Positions 17,776 through 27,347 are shown, numbered from the stretch's first letter. The stretch: 64,000 nucleotides of DNA from Niastella vici (GCF_002077945.1 NZ_LVYD01000057.1:1-64000); one strand, 5' to 3'. The notes: generated by a model not told the origin, from the sequence alone. Numbers and translations are program-made.

Positions 17776-18033
17776 ATGGCAGCTGAATTACAGTATTCTA
17801 AGGTTGAGAAATGTGATTTGCAGATTCAGAAAAGGCAGCAAGCTTCGAGATGTCTGATTCTACACCCTACACCTGCTGCCCTGTTAACCAAAAACCTTTA
17901 TCGAAGACTCGAAATTATCAGAAATTACTAATATAGCCTACCACTTTATTTTCGAAAACCTAAACTATTTTAATATAATCGAGATGTTATATGTTTATTT
18001 TTGCTTAATATAGTGTTCTTTTCACCCGCAGTC

Positions 18034-18927
18034 ATGAAACCAATAGTTGAAAAATTACCGCTTTCGCAAAATACTTCTTTTGTGGCGCGTACCTACCGCA
18101 CGCCGCATTTTGAAGTGCCCTGGCATCAACACATTGAATATGAGCTCATCCTGTTCCTTGAAGGGGAAGGCACCGCCTTTATCGGTAATTATATAGGCGA
18201 GTTCAGGACCGACGATGTGTTCTTTTTGGGCAGCAACCTGCCCCATACCTTTCAGAAAGCCCATAAAGACCTGGTCACCGCCGCCGTGGTGGTTCAGTTC
18301 ACCGATGACTTCTGGGGACCCGGTTTTATGCAATTGCCCGAAAGCAAAAGCATTCTCAAACTGTTTACCGTGGCCATGCAGGGGTTGAATGTACAGGGCG
18401 CTGCGCGGCAGCAATTAAAGTCGCTGTTAATTGAGCTGGAACATTTACAGGGATTTGCGCGCATTATAAGGTTGTGCGAATGTTTACAGTTGATAGCCAC
18501 CACCCATGAATACGAAACGGTGAGTACACAGGAAGTAAAGACCTTTCATGCAAAGAACAAGGACCGCATCGACAGAATATTCCAGTTTACCATTGATAAT
18601 TTTCAGGAACCCATTGCCCTCAACGATGTTGCTTCAACAGCCGGAATGAGCGTGCCTGCTTTTTGCAGTTATTTTAAAAAATGTACGAAGAAGACCTATG
18701 TCGATTTTTTGAATGAAGTGCGTATTGGTCATGCCTGCAAACTGCTCATCGATACGCAAAAAACGGTATTGGAGATCAGCTATGAAAGTGGTTTCAATAC
18801 CCTGGCAAACTTCAACAAACAGTTCCTGAAACTGAAACAGCTTACCCCATCGGGTTTCCGCAAAAATTTCCGTATACAGGAACAGTCCTCATATTCAACC
18901 GATGAATACCGCACACTAAATCAATAA
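18034..18927 (+). CDS. AraC-family transcriptional regulator with cupin sensor domain
   Basis: A 297-residue protein. The N-terminal cupin (HFEVPWHQHIEYELILFLEGEGTAFIGN) should bind the inducer, and the C-terminal 100 residues form the double helix-turn-helix of AraC/XylS proteins (DVASTAGMSVPAFCSYFKK and ISYESGFNTLANFNKQF). A TTG at 18001 could extend the frame, but ATG 18034 puts the start at the family-typical position. It is divergent from xylB and is the obvious candidate regulator of the xylose genes. It has no periplasmic-binding-protein domain, unlike enterobacterial XylR. TATGTTTA near 17992 is a near-match -7 element. Confidence 0.88.
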   Translation: MKPIVEKLPLSQNTSFVARTYRTPHFEVPWHQHIEYELILFLEGEGTAFIGNYIGEFRTDDVFFLGSNLPHTFQKAHKDLVTAAVVVQFTDDFWGPGFMQLPESKSILKLFTVAMQGLNVQGAARQQLKSLLIELEHLQGFARIIRLCECLQLIATTHEYETVSTQEVKTFHAKNKDRIDRIFQFTIDNFQEPIALNDVASTAGMSVPAFCSYFKKCTKKTYVDFLNEVRIGHACKLLIDTQKTVLEISYESGFNTLANFNKQFLKLKQLTPSGFRKNFRIQEQSSYSTDEYRTLNQ

Positions 18928-18941
18928 TCCTCTTTTTAAAG

Positions 18942-19286
18942 ATGTACGAACACAAAAAACAACCACTGGCGCCCAGGAAAGTGTTCTATCAAAGGATCTT
19001 AAAAAATTTGATAGTGGCCCTTTTTATCATGGCTCTTTGTTTGTTGATAGGTGTTGTAGGATTTCACAGTACCTGCGCAAACATTCGCTGGCTCGATGCT
19101 TTTCATAACTCAGCCATGCTGTTATCAGGTATGGGCCCGGTATTACCCAATTTATGCGATACAGGCATTTGGTTCTCCTCGTTCTATGCTTTGTTCAGCG
19201 GGGTGGTTTTTATTACCAATATAGGCGTGATACTGGCGCCGGCCATTCACCGGTTCTTTCATAAATTGCACCTCGAAGCCAAATAG
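18942..19286 (+). CDS. Small membrane protein, two to three helices, unknown function
   Basis: A 114-residue inner-membrane protein: a basic N-terminus, a first helix at about residues 23-45, a hydrophobic re-entrant-like stretch (FHNSAMLLSGMGPV), and a last helix at about 80-103. The helix, short hydrophobic loop, helix layout is reminiscent of two-TM pore modules, but the potassium-channel filter TVGYG is absent. I do not assign a channel function. It follows the AraC gene by 14 bp and is likely co-transcribed. Confidence 0.7.
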   Translation: MYEHKKQPLAPRKVFYQRILKNLIVALFIMALCLLIGVVGFHSTCANIRWLDAFHNSAMLLSGMGPVLPNLCDTGIWFSSFYALFSGVVFITNIGVILAPAIHRFFHKLHLEAK

Positions 19287-19313
19287 CCATCAGCATATCA
19301 ACCATTTTTAAAT

Positions 19314-20246
19314 TTGTCGAACACTTCATACCATACCCAACAAATAAAGAGTTTTGTGCGCGAGCTGGGGTTCGATTTTTGCGGCATAGCCCGGGCACAG
19401 CAACTGGATGAGGAAGCCCGGCGCCTTGAGCAATGGCTGAAGAAAGGATTACATGGCAATATGCAGTACATGGAAAATTATTTCGACCTGCGCATCGATC
19501 CTTCCAAACTGGTACCCGGCGCAAAATCGGTGATCACCGTATTACTGAATTATTTTCCGCAACAATCTCAGCAGGCGGGCACGCCCAAAATTTCAAAATA
19601 TGCCTGGGGAAAAGATTACCATGAAGTGATCAAAAAGAAGCTGCATGCCCTGCTGGCCCTCATTAATGAGCATATTGGCGAAGTACAGGGACGCGGTTTC
19701 GTTGACTCAGCACCGGTGCTCGAACGCAGCTGGGCGCACCGCAGCGGCCTGGGCTGGATCGGGAAGAACGGCAACCTGATAACCCGGCAACAGGGTTCCT
19801 TCTTCTTTATTGCCACCCTCATCGTTGATCTTGAACTGGAATACGATGACCCTATCGCAAAGGATTATTGCGGCAGTTGCCGCCGCTGTATTGAAGCCTG
19901 CCCTACCGGCGCCATTTCGGAAGGCAAAGTGATCAACGGCAGCCAGTGCATCTCCTATTATACCATTGAATTAAAAGACCTGTTGCTGCCCGATGATAAA
20001 AAGGGACAATTTGCCGACTGGATGTTCGGCTGTGACGTATGCCAGGATGTTTGTCCCTGGAACCGCTTTTCCCAACCCACGCGCGAAGCGGGGTTTGCTC
20101 CCATACCCGAGATCCTGAATTTCACTACCAAAGAATGGGAATCACTGACCGAAGAAGCGTTCAAACAAATATTCAGGCATTCCCCGCTGAAGCGGGCTAA
20201 ATACCAGGGCATACAACGCAACGTAAAATTCCTTCAACACAAATAG
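19314..20246 (+). CDS. queG: Epoxyqueuosine reductase
   Basis: A 310-residue cobalamin- and iron-sulfur-dependent enzyme catalysing the last step of queuosine synthesis, reduction of epoxyqueuosine in tRNA. It shows the N-terminal cobalamin-binding region (FDFCGIARA, then VITVLLNY), the WIGKNGNL motif, and two [4Fe-4S] clusters: C-x-x-C-x-x-C-x-x-x-CP in CGSCRRCIEACPTG and CDVCQDVCPWN. The start is a TTG, because no ATG precedes the conserved N-terminus. It ends one base before a convergent gene. queD lies elsewhere in the window. Confidence 0.94.
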   Translation: MSNTSYHTQQIKSFVRELGFDFCGIARAQQLDEEARRLEQWLKKGLHGNMQYMENYFDLRIDPSKLVPGAKSVITVLLNYFPQQSQQAGTPKISKYAWGKDYHEVIKKKLHALLALINEHIGEVQGRGFVDSAPVLERSWAHRSGLGWIGKNGNLITRQQGSFFFIATLIVDLELEYDDPIAKDYCGSCRRCIEACPTGAISEGKVINGSQCISYYTIELKDLLLPDDKKGQFADWMFGCDVCQDVCPWNRFSQPTREAGFAPIPEILNFTTKEWESLTEEAFKQIFRHSPLKRAKYQGIQRNVKFLQHK

Positions 20247-20247
20247 C

Positions 20248-20841
20248 TTAAAACTGAAACCCCAGTTTTACCGTTAGCCGGTGGAAATATTTTTTGTAGT
20301 TATAATAAAGTTCACCGCAGGTTGGGCCTGTACAACCACTGCCTGGATTTATGACTTTATAGGATCCCTCTTTATAACTATAACCGGTGCTAAATACCCA
20401 GTGCACCTTTGAATGAAAACCAAAAGCATACCCAACGCCCCCATCGCCATAAAAACTATTACTATACTCGTTCTGCGTCCAGGCATTTATTTTTTCGTTT
20501 CTTTTAACAGGTAAATGAACGCCTGCATCTACGTACAGGAACAAGGCACCGGGGTTATCTAATATATTCTTTCGAATATCTACAAACAACGGAATGCCCG
20601 GCCGGTAATAGAAATCAAGCCCCGCTCCCAGACCGGCAAACCAGGTCTTATATCGTATACCATTAATGATCTGGGCCTGAAAATAACCGCCCCGGCTACC
20701 ATGCAATATACCACCCTGAATAATAGCGCTGAAAGAACAGGAACAGCCTTTTTTTGCCGGCTGCTCCTGTTTTGCTTCCTGTGCACTGGTTACAATCACA
20801 CATGAGATAAGAACAACTAAAAGAAGAAGGAATTTTTGCAT
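20248..20841 (-). CDS. Exported outer-membrane beta-barrel-like protein
   Basis: A 197-residue protein with a signal peptide (cleavage near VTSAQ, residue 21) and a beta-rich mature part of alternating aromatic strands ending in LTVKLGFQF, a C-terminal Phe typical of outer-membrane barrels. Cys residues cluster in KKGCSCSF and GSGCTGPTCG. It is the fourth and last gene of the sigma-factor operon, 9 bp after the LVIVD lipoprotein gene. Function unknown. Confidence 0.75.
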   Translation of the reverse strand: MQKFLLLLVVLISCVIVTSAQEAKQEQPAKKGCSCSFSAIIQGGILHGSRGGYFQAQIINGIRYKTWFAGLGAGLDFYYRPGIPLFVDIRKNILDNPGALFLYVDAGVHLPVKRNEKINAWTQNEYSNSFYGDGGVGYAFGFHSKVHWVFSTGYSYKEGSYKVINPGSGCTGPTCGELYYNYKKYFHRLTVKLGFQF

Positions 20842-20850
20842 AAGGGATGA

Positions 20851-22116
20851 TTATTCCAAACCTATTTTGCTGAGTAACCTGATGTCGATCTTTGAATAAT
20901 CATACTGGTACAGCCCATCTTTCGCCACTACCAACGCCCTCGAGTTTGTAGCGATCACATCATAACTTTCCATACCGGTTATCCGTTTTATCAATTTCGC
21001 ATTATTTACATCTGCCGCATCATACACTTTAATACCATCTTTGCCATCACAGATAAATAATTTATTTCCATCTTTTCCCAAACCATGCGGGTTGGTCATG
21101 CCGTAGCTTTTTATTAAAACTGGTTTTAAAACATTAGAAACATCAATTACATCCAACTGGTTGGTAAACCCATTACAGGTAGTACCGGAACGCAGGGTTA
21201 CAAAGGCGGTGTTACCATCTGCAATCACAGGATCACAACTGCGCGCATGCGCGAACTGGGCCTGTTGCACCGGGTTGCCGGGGGTTGATACATCATAGAT
21301 GTACATACCGTTAGTTGACCCAATGAACAATTTATCTTTGAACGGATAGATGGTCTCAATATTCCAGTTACCGATGTTAGCTTGTTTTACCAGGTGAGGG
21401 TCCTGTGGAACCGAAATATCAAAGGCATACAGTTCACTGTTAGACACAGTGTACATATAATTGTTCATGAGGGTGAACCGGGCCATGGAACCGCCTGTAC
21501 CCGTCTTGGTGCTGTTTGATTGTGCGGCATTGGCCACTGCCAGATAATCGAAATACATAGGACCGTTATAACGTTGATCAGGATCATAGTCGATAGTAGA
21601 TTCGTGCCTCGTCCAGCCTACGACCACTTTTATAGAATCAGTATTGGCCGGCCTGCTGTTACCTCTATAATTGTAATATGGATTTCGATAAGGGAACATG
21701 TTATCGAAAAACTTTTTGGCAGTGACTGCCAGGGGGTTACTGATATTTAAAACTACCAGGTCACTGTACGAATCGGCATAAAGGGTATTATCTTTTACCG
21801 CCAGGTCAACGTTGCCGGGAACGGGAATAAAGGCGATGTTCTTTGGCGCTGTAGGCGAACTGTTATCAATAATATGGATGCCTTCATTTGTTTCGCTCAG
21901 GAAAATGTAATTTCCGAATATGTATATTTTGCCGGGGTTCTTCAAACCCCTGGCTGCACTGCTTACCATTTCGGCCCGCACTTCGGTAAGTGATTTGTAA
22001 TTGGGCGTATACCAGATATTTGTTTGGGTGGCTTTTTCTTTATCGCAGTTAGTTAAAAGAAAAGACAGCATTACAGTCACCATTAACTGTAGTGTCAATG
22101 CAGGATGCTGTTTCAT
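20851..22116 (-). CDS. LVIVD-repeat lipoprotein
   Basis: A 421-residue lipoprotein with signal sequence and lipobox in SFLLTNCDKE (Cys near residue 24). The mature part has beta-propeller-like repeats with the LVIVD pattern: GIHIIDNSSPTAPKNIAFI, DLVVLNISNPLAV, LYAFDISVPQDPHLV, MYIYDVSTPGNPV, LDVIDVSNVLKPVLI and IKVYDAADVNNAKLI. Such proteins are probably surface or periplasmic binding propellers, and no activity is known. It is third in the operon below the ECF sigma factor. Confidence 0.9.
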   Translation of the reverse strand: MKQHPALTLQLMVTVMLSFLLTNCDKEKATQTNIWYTPNYKSLTEVRAEMVSSAARGLKNPGKIYIFGNYIFLSETNEGIHIIDNSSPTAPKNIAFIPVPGNVDLAVKDNTLYADSYSDLVVLNISNPLAVTAKKFFDNMFPYRNPYYNYRGNSRPANTDSIKVVVGWTRHESTIDYDPDQRYNGPMYFDYLAVANAAQSNSTKTGTGGSMARFTLMNNYMYTVSNSELYAFDISVPQDPHLVKQANIGNWNIETIYPFKDKLFIGSTNGMYIYDVSTPGNPVQQAQFAHARSCDPVIADGNTAFVTLRSGTTCNGFTNQLDVIDVSNVLKPVLIKSYGMTNPHGLGKDGNKLFICDGKDGIKVYDAADVNNAKLIKRITGMESYDVIATNSRALVVAKDGLYQYDYSKIDIRLLSKIGLE

Positions 22117-22190
22117 GAGTTTAGCGTTTTGTTAACTGACAAACCAGCTGAAACAAGCGTTGCCTCATCAAGGTAATTTGCAGAAAACTT

Positions 22191-23855
22191 TTATAACCTG
22201 CCCAAAGACATTTTTACGCTGATACCCGTTGACCACAGGTATTGCCCGGTTGATACTTCTTTTTTAACCAGTCCATTGAGTGAATAACGCAGGGTAGGAC
22301 CAATCCAGATCGGATGTTTGCTTCGTTGTAGTAAGCCAACACTTAACCCGGTTAAAAAATTGAACTGGGTTTTATTGAAAAGATCGTCATTCTGATAGTA
22401 AACGCCTTTTATCCCTTCGTAATGCAACGCATTCACTGTAAGCAGGCGCGCATAGGATACACCGCCTTCAAATACAATTGGTGGTAATCTTCTTCCCTTA
22501 TTCACCTGCCAGTTGACGGTCAGCGGAATTTCTATGTAATGAAAACGATACCTGTAAGTTTGACTGTAAAAGGTGCTTTGGTAGTTACTGCCATTAACGC
22601 CTGAACCTTCGTAGCCGGGGATCTTATAATACTGCCGAACCGTATCAACCATAGAAGTACCCATATTCACAACGATGGGCGCATCTACCTTTTGCCCTAC
22701 CTGGGTATTCACGCTCATATAAGAATACTCAAGGCCAAGCGATAATTTTAGCCGGGGCGATAATGTGCGTTGCACAAAAACACCGGCTGAAAAAGAAAAA
22801 TCGGCCTGAATGGGTGATGCAGTTTTTTTAGATGCCGCCGCTGAAGTACTGGACCCCTGATAATTGATGAATGCTGAACTGTTGGTGCCGGGAACATCAC
22901 TTCGGGCCGACAGATCTTCGGCCAGGTATTTATCTTTACCCAGCAATCCCCGCAATTGAAACAGTTTGTTTTCAGAAATGCGCGAATAGCCCGCATCGGT
23001 TACCACACCCCAATGCCACAAAGATGGCCGGTTGCGTTGAATGGGCGTGGCAGTAGCGGTGTGGGAGCCTGCTGAATCGGGCGCCAGTAACAACGATTGA
23101 GTGTTAAAAGGTGTTACTGCAGCTTTGTTGGTGACAATGGACCTTTCCGCCTCAATTGCCTTTGCAGGCACGGTGGCGGTCAATTCATGTTGCTCCTGTT
23201 GAGCAGCCTCAGTGGTTGCCATAAGCGGTTGCTGAACGTTTTCGCTATGGTTAACAGCCACTGGTTGTACTGCATCTCTTTTTCTGTTCCCACTTTTTTT
23301 ATGGGTATTCACCTTGTTAGGCCTGCTTACAAACGATCCCATTTCAAGATCGTAGGCAGTCTGTGGCTTGTGAACAGCCTTTTTATTATGGAACCCGATT
23401 GTTTCTTTCCTGTTAGTGGCGTTTGTTGAGGTAACAGCAATGGCCGGTTGTTGATCAGTTGGTACAGCGGTTACAGAAGCAGCCTTTGTTTCCTGTGTTT
23501 GCGGTAATGACCGGGTAGCCGCATTGCCGGAAGCTGGCAGATTGTTTTGGGAAGCAGGTTGTATAGGGGTTGTTGTTTGAGTAGAATTGGTCGATGATTC
23601 AGCAATGGTTTGGTTTGATAATACAGGAACAGCCTGAGCAATCGTAGCCGGTTGATTATTGGTATAACGATAGAGAAGATAAGCGCTTGTAGTTAAGAAT
23701 ATAAAGATGCCGGGTATCCACAGCCACAAAAAGCGGCGGCGGCGTTTATCCTGGCGGATATTTTTTTCCACCTCCATCCATACGGTATCAGAAGGCCGCA
23801 ACTTCAGCTCCTCCAGCTTCTGATGTACCTGTTTCTCAAATTCATGGTCGGACAT
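22191..23855 (-). CDS. Membrane-tethered anti-sigma-like protein fused to a beta-barrel domain
   Basis: A 554-residue protein in three parts. Residues 1-41 are a charged cytoplasmic segment (DHEFEKQVHQKLEELKLRPS, then DKRRRR). Residues 42-62 are one hydrophobic helix. A Thr/Gln/Ala-rich linker runs to about residue 270, and the last 280 residues are rich in aromatic beta-strands resembling an outer-membrane beta-barrel. Its start overlaps the ECF sigma gene by 14 bp, the usual arrangement for a sigma/anti-sigma pair. The layout matches the dual membrane-spanning anti-sigma factors (Dma) described in Bacteroides, in which one chain crosses both membranes. That assignment is inference; the segments are seen. 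Confidence 0.8.
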   Translation of the reverse strand: MSDHEFEKQVHQKLEELKLRPSDTVWMEVEKNIRQDKRRRRFLWLWIPGIFIFLTTSAYLLYRYTNNQPATIAQAVPVLSNQTIAESSTNSTQTTTPIQPASQNNLPASGNAATRSLPQTQETKAASVTAVPTDQQPAIAVTSTNATNRKETIGFHNKKAVHKPQTAYDLEMGSFVSRPNKVNTHKKSGNRKRDAVQPVAVNHSENVQQPLMATTEAAQQEQHELTATVPAKAIEAERSIVTNKAAVTPFNTQSLLLAPDSAGSHTATATPIQRNRPSLWHWGVVTDAGYSRISENKLFQLRGLLGKDKYLAEDLSARSDVPGTNSSAFINYQGSSTSAAASKKTASPIQADFSFSAGVFVQRTLSPRLKLSLGLEYSYMSVNTQVGQKVDAPIVVNMGTSMVDTVRQYYKIPGYEGSGVNGSNYQSTFYSQTYRYRFHYIEIPLTVNWQVNKGRRLPPIVFEGGVSYARLLTVNALHYEGIKGVYYQNDDLFNKTQFNFLTGLSVGLLQRSKHPIWIGPTLRYSLNGLVKKEVSTGQYLWSTGISVKMSLGRL

Positions 23856-24402
23856 ACGATTCCTTTTTTGTTTCTACGGTCGTTTTTTTTAACCAGCTAA
23901 TCAATAGTGCTCTCGCACGGGCATATTGTGACCGGGAAGTTCCCTCGTTAATACCAAGCAATTTTCCGATTTCAACATGAGAAAAACCCTCAACGGCGTG
24001 CAGGTTAAATACAGTCTGATAACCCGCCGGTAATTGGCGGATCAGTTCAGCCAGGTCCTTGGCCTGCAATGTCACTTCGGGGTTATCATCTGACACGGGG
24101 TGCAGGCTCGTTTCAGTAAAGGATAGATCTGTTTGGTACCGGCTGTTCTTTTTAAGATAATTCAATGCTGTATTCACCATTATCCGGCGGATCCATCCGC
24201 CCAGCTCGCCTTCGAATTTAAACTGGTGCAGGTTACGAAAAATTTTAATAAATCCTTCCTGCAAAACATCCTCTGCATCGGCAACAGACTTGGTATAACG
24301 ATAACAAACGCCCAACATACTCTCAGCAAAATGCTCGTAGAGCTGTCGTTGGGCTTCCGGCAGCCCCTTTAAACAATCTTTTACCAGCCTGTTATAATCC
24401 AT
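23842..24402 (-). CDS. ECF-type RNA polymerase sigma factor
   Basis: A 186-residue sigma-70-family protein. Region 2 is visible as YRYTKSVADAEDVLQEGFIKIF, and region 4 as LPAGYQTVFNLHAVEGFSHVEIGKLLGINEGTSRSQYARAR, a helix-turn-helix for -35 recognition. I use ATG 24402 (MDYNRLVKDC), since the upstream extension to 24447 is not family-like. It is first in a four-gene leftward operon and translationally overlaps the putative anti-sigma gene, so it should be held inactive by that protein until an envelope signal arrives. Confidence 0.92.
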   Translation of the reverse strand: MDYNRLVKDCLKGLPEAQRQLYEHFAESMLGVCYRYTKSVADAEDVLQEGFIKIFRNLHQFKFEGELGGWIRRIMVNTALNYLKKNSRYQTDLSFTETSLHPVSDDNPEVTLQAKDLAELIRQLPAGYQTVFNLHAVEGFSHVEIGKLLGINEGTSRSQYARARALLISWLKKTTVETKKESYVRP

Positions 24403-24502
24403 TTCTTGATAGAGGTTGACAGCTACAGCAGGTAAACCGTTGCACAATTTTCAAAAACTATTAAAAAACAGAAAATATGGTGATTTTTAAATATAAGATA
24501 GC

Positions 24503-24645
24503 GAATGGTGAGTGGCCGGTGGTTAGTCGCCAGTTACCGGTTTTCGGTTCCCGGGCCTTTAATTACAGAATGCCCGCCTGAAATCAGCCTGTTATTAATT
24601 TGAGCCCGGCATCTGGTACTTGTAACCGGCAACTGATCTAAGAAC
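24503..24645. repeat. Heptad-arm palindrome with conserved core, GGTAACC family, copy 1
   Basis: The left arm is heptads (GCGAATG, GTGAGTG, GCCGGTG, GTTAGTC, GCCAGTT, ACCGGTT, TTCGGTT). A roughly 50-bp core runs from 24556 to 24605 and contains CAGAATGCCCGCCTGAAATC. The right arm has CTGGTAC, TTGTAAC and CGGCAAC. The core is shared with the copies at 33.3 and 35.8 kb. It lies between the divergent sigma-factor and bioA genes. Confidence 0.75.
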
Positions 24646-24671
24646 TTAGAACTAAAAAACCAATGAACACT

Positions 24672-24679
24672 TACCTTTG
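24672..24679 (+). promoter_or_regulatory. Promoter -7 element for bioA
   Basis: TACCTTTG, an exact TAnnTTTG match ending 8 bp before the ATG of bioA. Transcription would start at or within a few bases of the start codon. Confidence 0.6.
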
Positions 24680-24687
24680 CCCCCTTT

Positions 24688-25959
24688 ATGGCAGCATCAC
24701 TTACAGAAAGAGATAAACAGGTAGTGTGGCATCCCTATACCCCGCAAAAGGCTATGCCCGAACCCATTCCGGTTGTAAAAGGTGAAGGGGTGTATATTAT
24801 AGATGAGAACGGAAAAACCTATATCGATGCCATCAGCAGCTGGTGGGTAACCATTCATGGCCATGCCAATGCCTATATCGCCGAAAAAATATACGAACAG
24901 GCCAAAACACTGGAACAGGTAATTTTCGCCGGGTTCACCCATGAACCGGCTGTTCGCCTGGCCGAACGCCTGCTTGAAATACTGCCCGGCGAATTCAGTA
25001 AAATATTCTACTCAGATAATGGTTCCACCGCTGTTGAAGTGGGGGTAAAAATGGCCCTGCAATACTGGTGGAATAAGGGCGATAAAAAAAGGAACAAGAT
25101 CCTGGCGCTCAACCGTTCTTATCATGGCGATACGTTTGGAACCATGAGCCTCAGCGATCGCAGCGTGTTCACGCTCGCCTTCCAGGACAAACTCTTTGAA
25201 GTGATCTTTATTGATCCGCCTGTGCCCGGGGCTCCTTTGTACAACGGTTCCTGGGATGAGTTGGCCTGTATCATTTACGAACCCCTGTTGCAGGGAGCCG
25301 GAGGCATGAACATGTACGATGCCGGCGAATTGAACAGCCTTTTGCAACAATGCCATGCCCACGATGTAATTTGTGTGGCCGATGAAGTGATGACGGGTTT
25401 TGGCAGAACCGGAAAACTGTTTGCCAGCGAATACATGGAAGAAAAGCCGGATATCATTTGCCTTTCGAAAGGATTAACCGGCGGTACTATGGCGCTCGGC
25501 GTTACTGCCTGCACGGCAAAAATACATAGTGCGTTTGTTGATGAGGACCGGAAAAAAACCTTCTTTCACGGACATTCCTTCACCGCCAACCCCCTTGCCT
25601 GCACGGCAGCGCTCGCCAGTCTGGACCTGTTGCTGAAAAGGGATTGTCAGTTGCAAATTGACAGCATTGCCCAACAGCATAAACAATTCATTCAACAGTT
25701 AGGCGCCGATGCCCGGTTCGCAAAAAATGTAAAGAACCTTCGTTCAATAGGCACTATTATGGCTTTTGAAATTGAATCGGGCCGCGATGGGTATTTGAAT
25801 AATATCGGTTTGGAATTTACGCGCAAAGCCCTGGAACAGGGTGTATACCTGCGGCCATTGGGTAATACCGTATATATTATGCCGCCATATTGCATAACGA
25901 AGGAACAATTGCAACAGGTGTATGCAGCTATTGATCAGGTGCTGGTAGCGGTTATATGA
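24688..25959 (+). CDS. bioA: Adenosylmethionine-8-amino-7-oxononanoate aminotransferase
   Basis: A 423-residue PLP enzyme of biotin synthesis that converts KAPA to DAPA with SAM as amino donor. It shows the N-terminal VWHPYTPQ, the substrate motif SSWWVTIHGH, the cofactor-binding YHGDTFGTMS and the PLP lysine K261 in LSKGLTGG. The length is normal for BioA. No other bio genes are in the window. A lysine-rather-than-SAM donor variant cannot be excluded from sequence alone. Confidence 0.94.
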   Translation: MAASLTERDKQVVWHPYTPQKAMPEPIPVVKGEGVYIIDENGKTYIDAISSWWVTIHGHANAYIAEKIYEQAKTLEQVIFAGFTHEPAVRLAERLLEILPGEFSKIFYSDNGSTAVEVGVKMALQYWWNKGDKKRNKILALNRSYHGDTFGTMSLSDRSVFTLAFQDKLFEVIFIDPPVPGAPLYNGSWDELACIIYEPLLQGAGGMNMYDAGELNSLLQQCHAHDVICVADEVMTGFGRTGKLFASEYMEEKPDIICLSKGLTGGTMALGVTACTAKIHSAFVDEDRKKTFFHGHSFTANPLACTAALASLDLLLKRDCQLQIDSIAQQHKQFIQQLGADARFAKNVKNLRSIGTIMAFEIESGRDGYLNNIGLEFTRKALEQGVYLRPLGNTVYIMPPYCITKEQLQQVYAAIDQVLVAVI

Positions 25960-25984
25960 GTAGAACAGTTTACAATAGGGAGGT

Positions 25985-27346
25985 TCATCTCCATTTTCGT
26001 TTGGCAATTCTTTTTTCGCGTATTTGTTTTAGCGTTTCTTCTTTATGGGGTGCATCACCGGTTATTTTGGCAACCATAACCCGTTGTGCCGGATAAATGC
26101 CAGAATGACCACTGAAATAGTAAGCGGTAAAACAGGCAATGGCATAATATAGAATATTGCCTCCGCCAAATAATTCAACCCCCATTAATGTACAGGCTAC
26201 AGGTGTATTGGTAGCCCCGGCAAAAACGGCAATAAAACCCAAACCGGCAAACAGATCAACCGGTGCGCCAAACAGAACGGCCAGCGTATTTCCTAAAGTG
26301 GCGCCAATAAAAAAGAGTGGTGTCACTTCTCCGCCTTTGAATCCCATTCCAAGGGTAATAGCCGTAAACAGCATTTTCAACAACCAGCTCCAGGTAGAGG
26401 CGCCACCTGAATGAAAAGCAGAAACAATACTTACACTGCCGGCATTTTTTCCATGTACGCCCAACCCTGTATAATCGGTAGTACCGGTTAAATAACAAAG
26501 TGCTATGATCAATAAACCACCAATTACCGGTATAAGCCATTTCATCCCGCTGCGCGGGATGAACCGATTGGCGTAATTTTTAATCGTATGCATTAGCCCG
26601 GCAAACATATAACTCGCCAAACCAAAACAAAGGCCCGCTATAATAACTTTTACGATCAATAATACATCAACATGCAGAAAAGAAAGCAGGTCGTTGGCAG
26701 AACCGGAAAAAAGAATTTGATAGTGAGTATGATGAATACCCCAGGCAGCAGTAGTGATATCGGCAAAAACGGCGGCAATAAGGCAGGGAATAAGTGCACC
26801 GTACCGCATTTCTCCGATGGCCAGCACTTCCAGCGCAAAAACAGCGCCGGTAACCGGGGTGCCAAATACAGCTCCAAAACCTGCGGCCACCCCTGTCATT
26901 AGCAGTATCCGCAGATCCTGTTCATTTAATTTGAACCATCGCCCAAATAAATTGGCAATGCTGCCACCCATTTGAACCGCTGTACCTTCCCGCCCGGCCG
27001 ACCCGCCAAATAAATGGGTGACCACCGTAGTAAATAAAACCAATGGGGCCATTCGTGCGGGCACCCCACCGCCAGGCTGATGAATTTCCTCTATAATGAG
27101 GTTATTTCCTGCATCGGAATTTTTACCGAGGTATTTGTACAGTAAGTAGATCGGAATACCCGCCAGCGGCAATAAGAATAACAACCATTCATGCTGCCAC
27201 CTGATTTGGGTCACTTTTTCAAGCAGCCAAAGGAATAAAGCCACGAGTGAACCAACCGTAAGCGAAATGGGAATTACGAGTAATGTCCATTTAACTAAAT
27301 GAGAAACAATAGATATCTGCTCAAAAGAATAGAAGAATTTTTTCAT
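25985..27346 (-). CDS. CLC-F-type fluoride/proton antiporter (CLC family)
   Basis: A 453-residue CLC transporter with about ten hydrophobic helices. The gating glutamate is in [11 protein letters not shown]. The helix-N loop reads GGEVTPLFF, an E-x-T arrangement in place of the GxFxP of chloride-type CLCs. The fluoride-exporting CLC-F branch carries functional Glu and Thr residues two apart at this site, and the chloride-type GSGIP motif is not seen upstream. The decisive context is a fluoride riboswitch directly upstream (27348-27452). The role is therefore export of cytoplasmic fluoride in exchange for protons. It converges with bioA. Confidence 0.88.
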   Translation of the reverse strand: MKKFFYSFEQISIVSHLVKWTLLVIPISLTVGSLVALFLWLLEKVTQIRWQHEWLLFLLPLAGIPIYLLYKYLGKNSDAGNNLIIEEIHQPGGGVPARMAPLVLFTTVVTHLFGGSAGREGTAVQMGGSIANLFGRWFKLNEQDLRILLMTGVAAGFGAVFGTPVTGAVFALEVLAIGEMRYGALIPCLIAAVFADITTAAWGIHHTHYQILFSGSANDLLSFLHVDVLLIVKVIIAGLCFGLASYMFAGLMHTIKNYANRFIPRSGMKWLIPVIGGLLIIALCYLTGTTDYTGLGVHGKNAGSVSIVSAFHSGGASTWSWLLKMLFTAITLGMGFKGGEVTPLFFIGATLGNTLAVLFGAPVDLFAGLGFIAVFAGATNTPVACTLMGVELFGGGNILYYAIACFTAYYFSGHSGIYPAQRVMVAKITGDAPHKEETLKQIREKRIAKRKWR

Positions 27347-27347
27347 T

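Noticed and set aside
18942-19286. Two-TM potassium channel
   Set aside because: The hydrophobic loop lacks the TVGYG selectivity filter.
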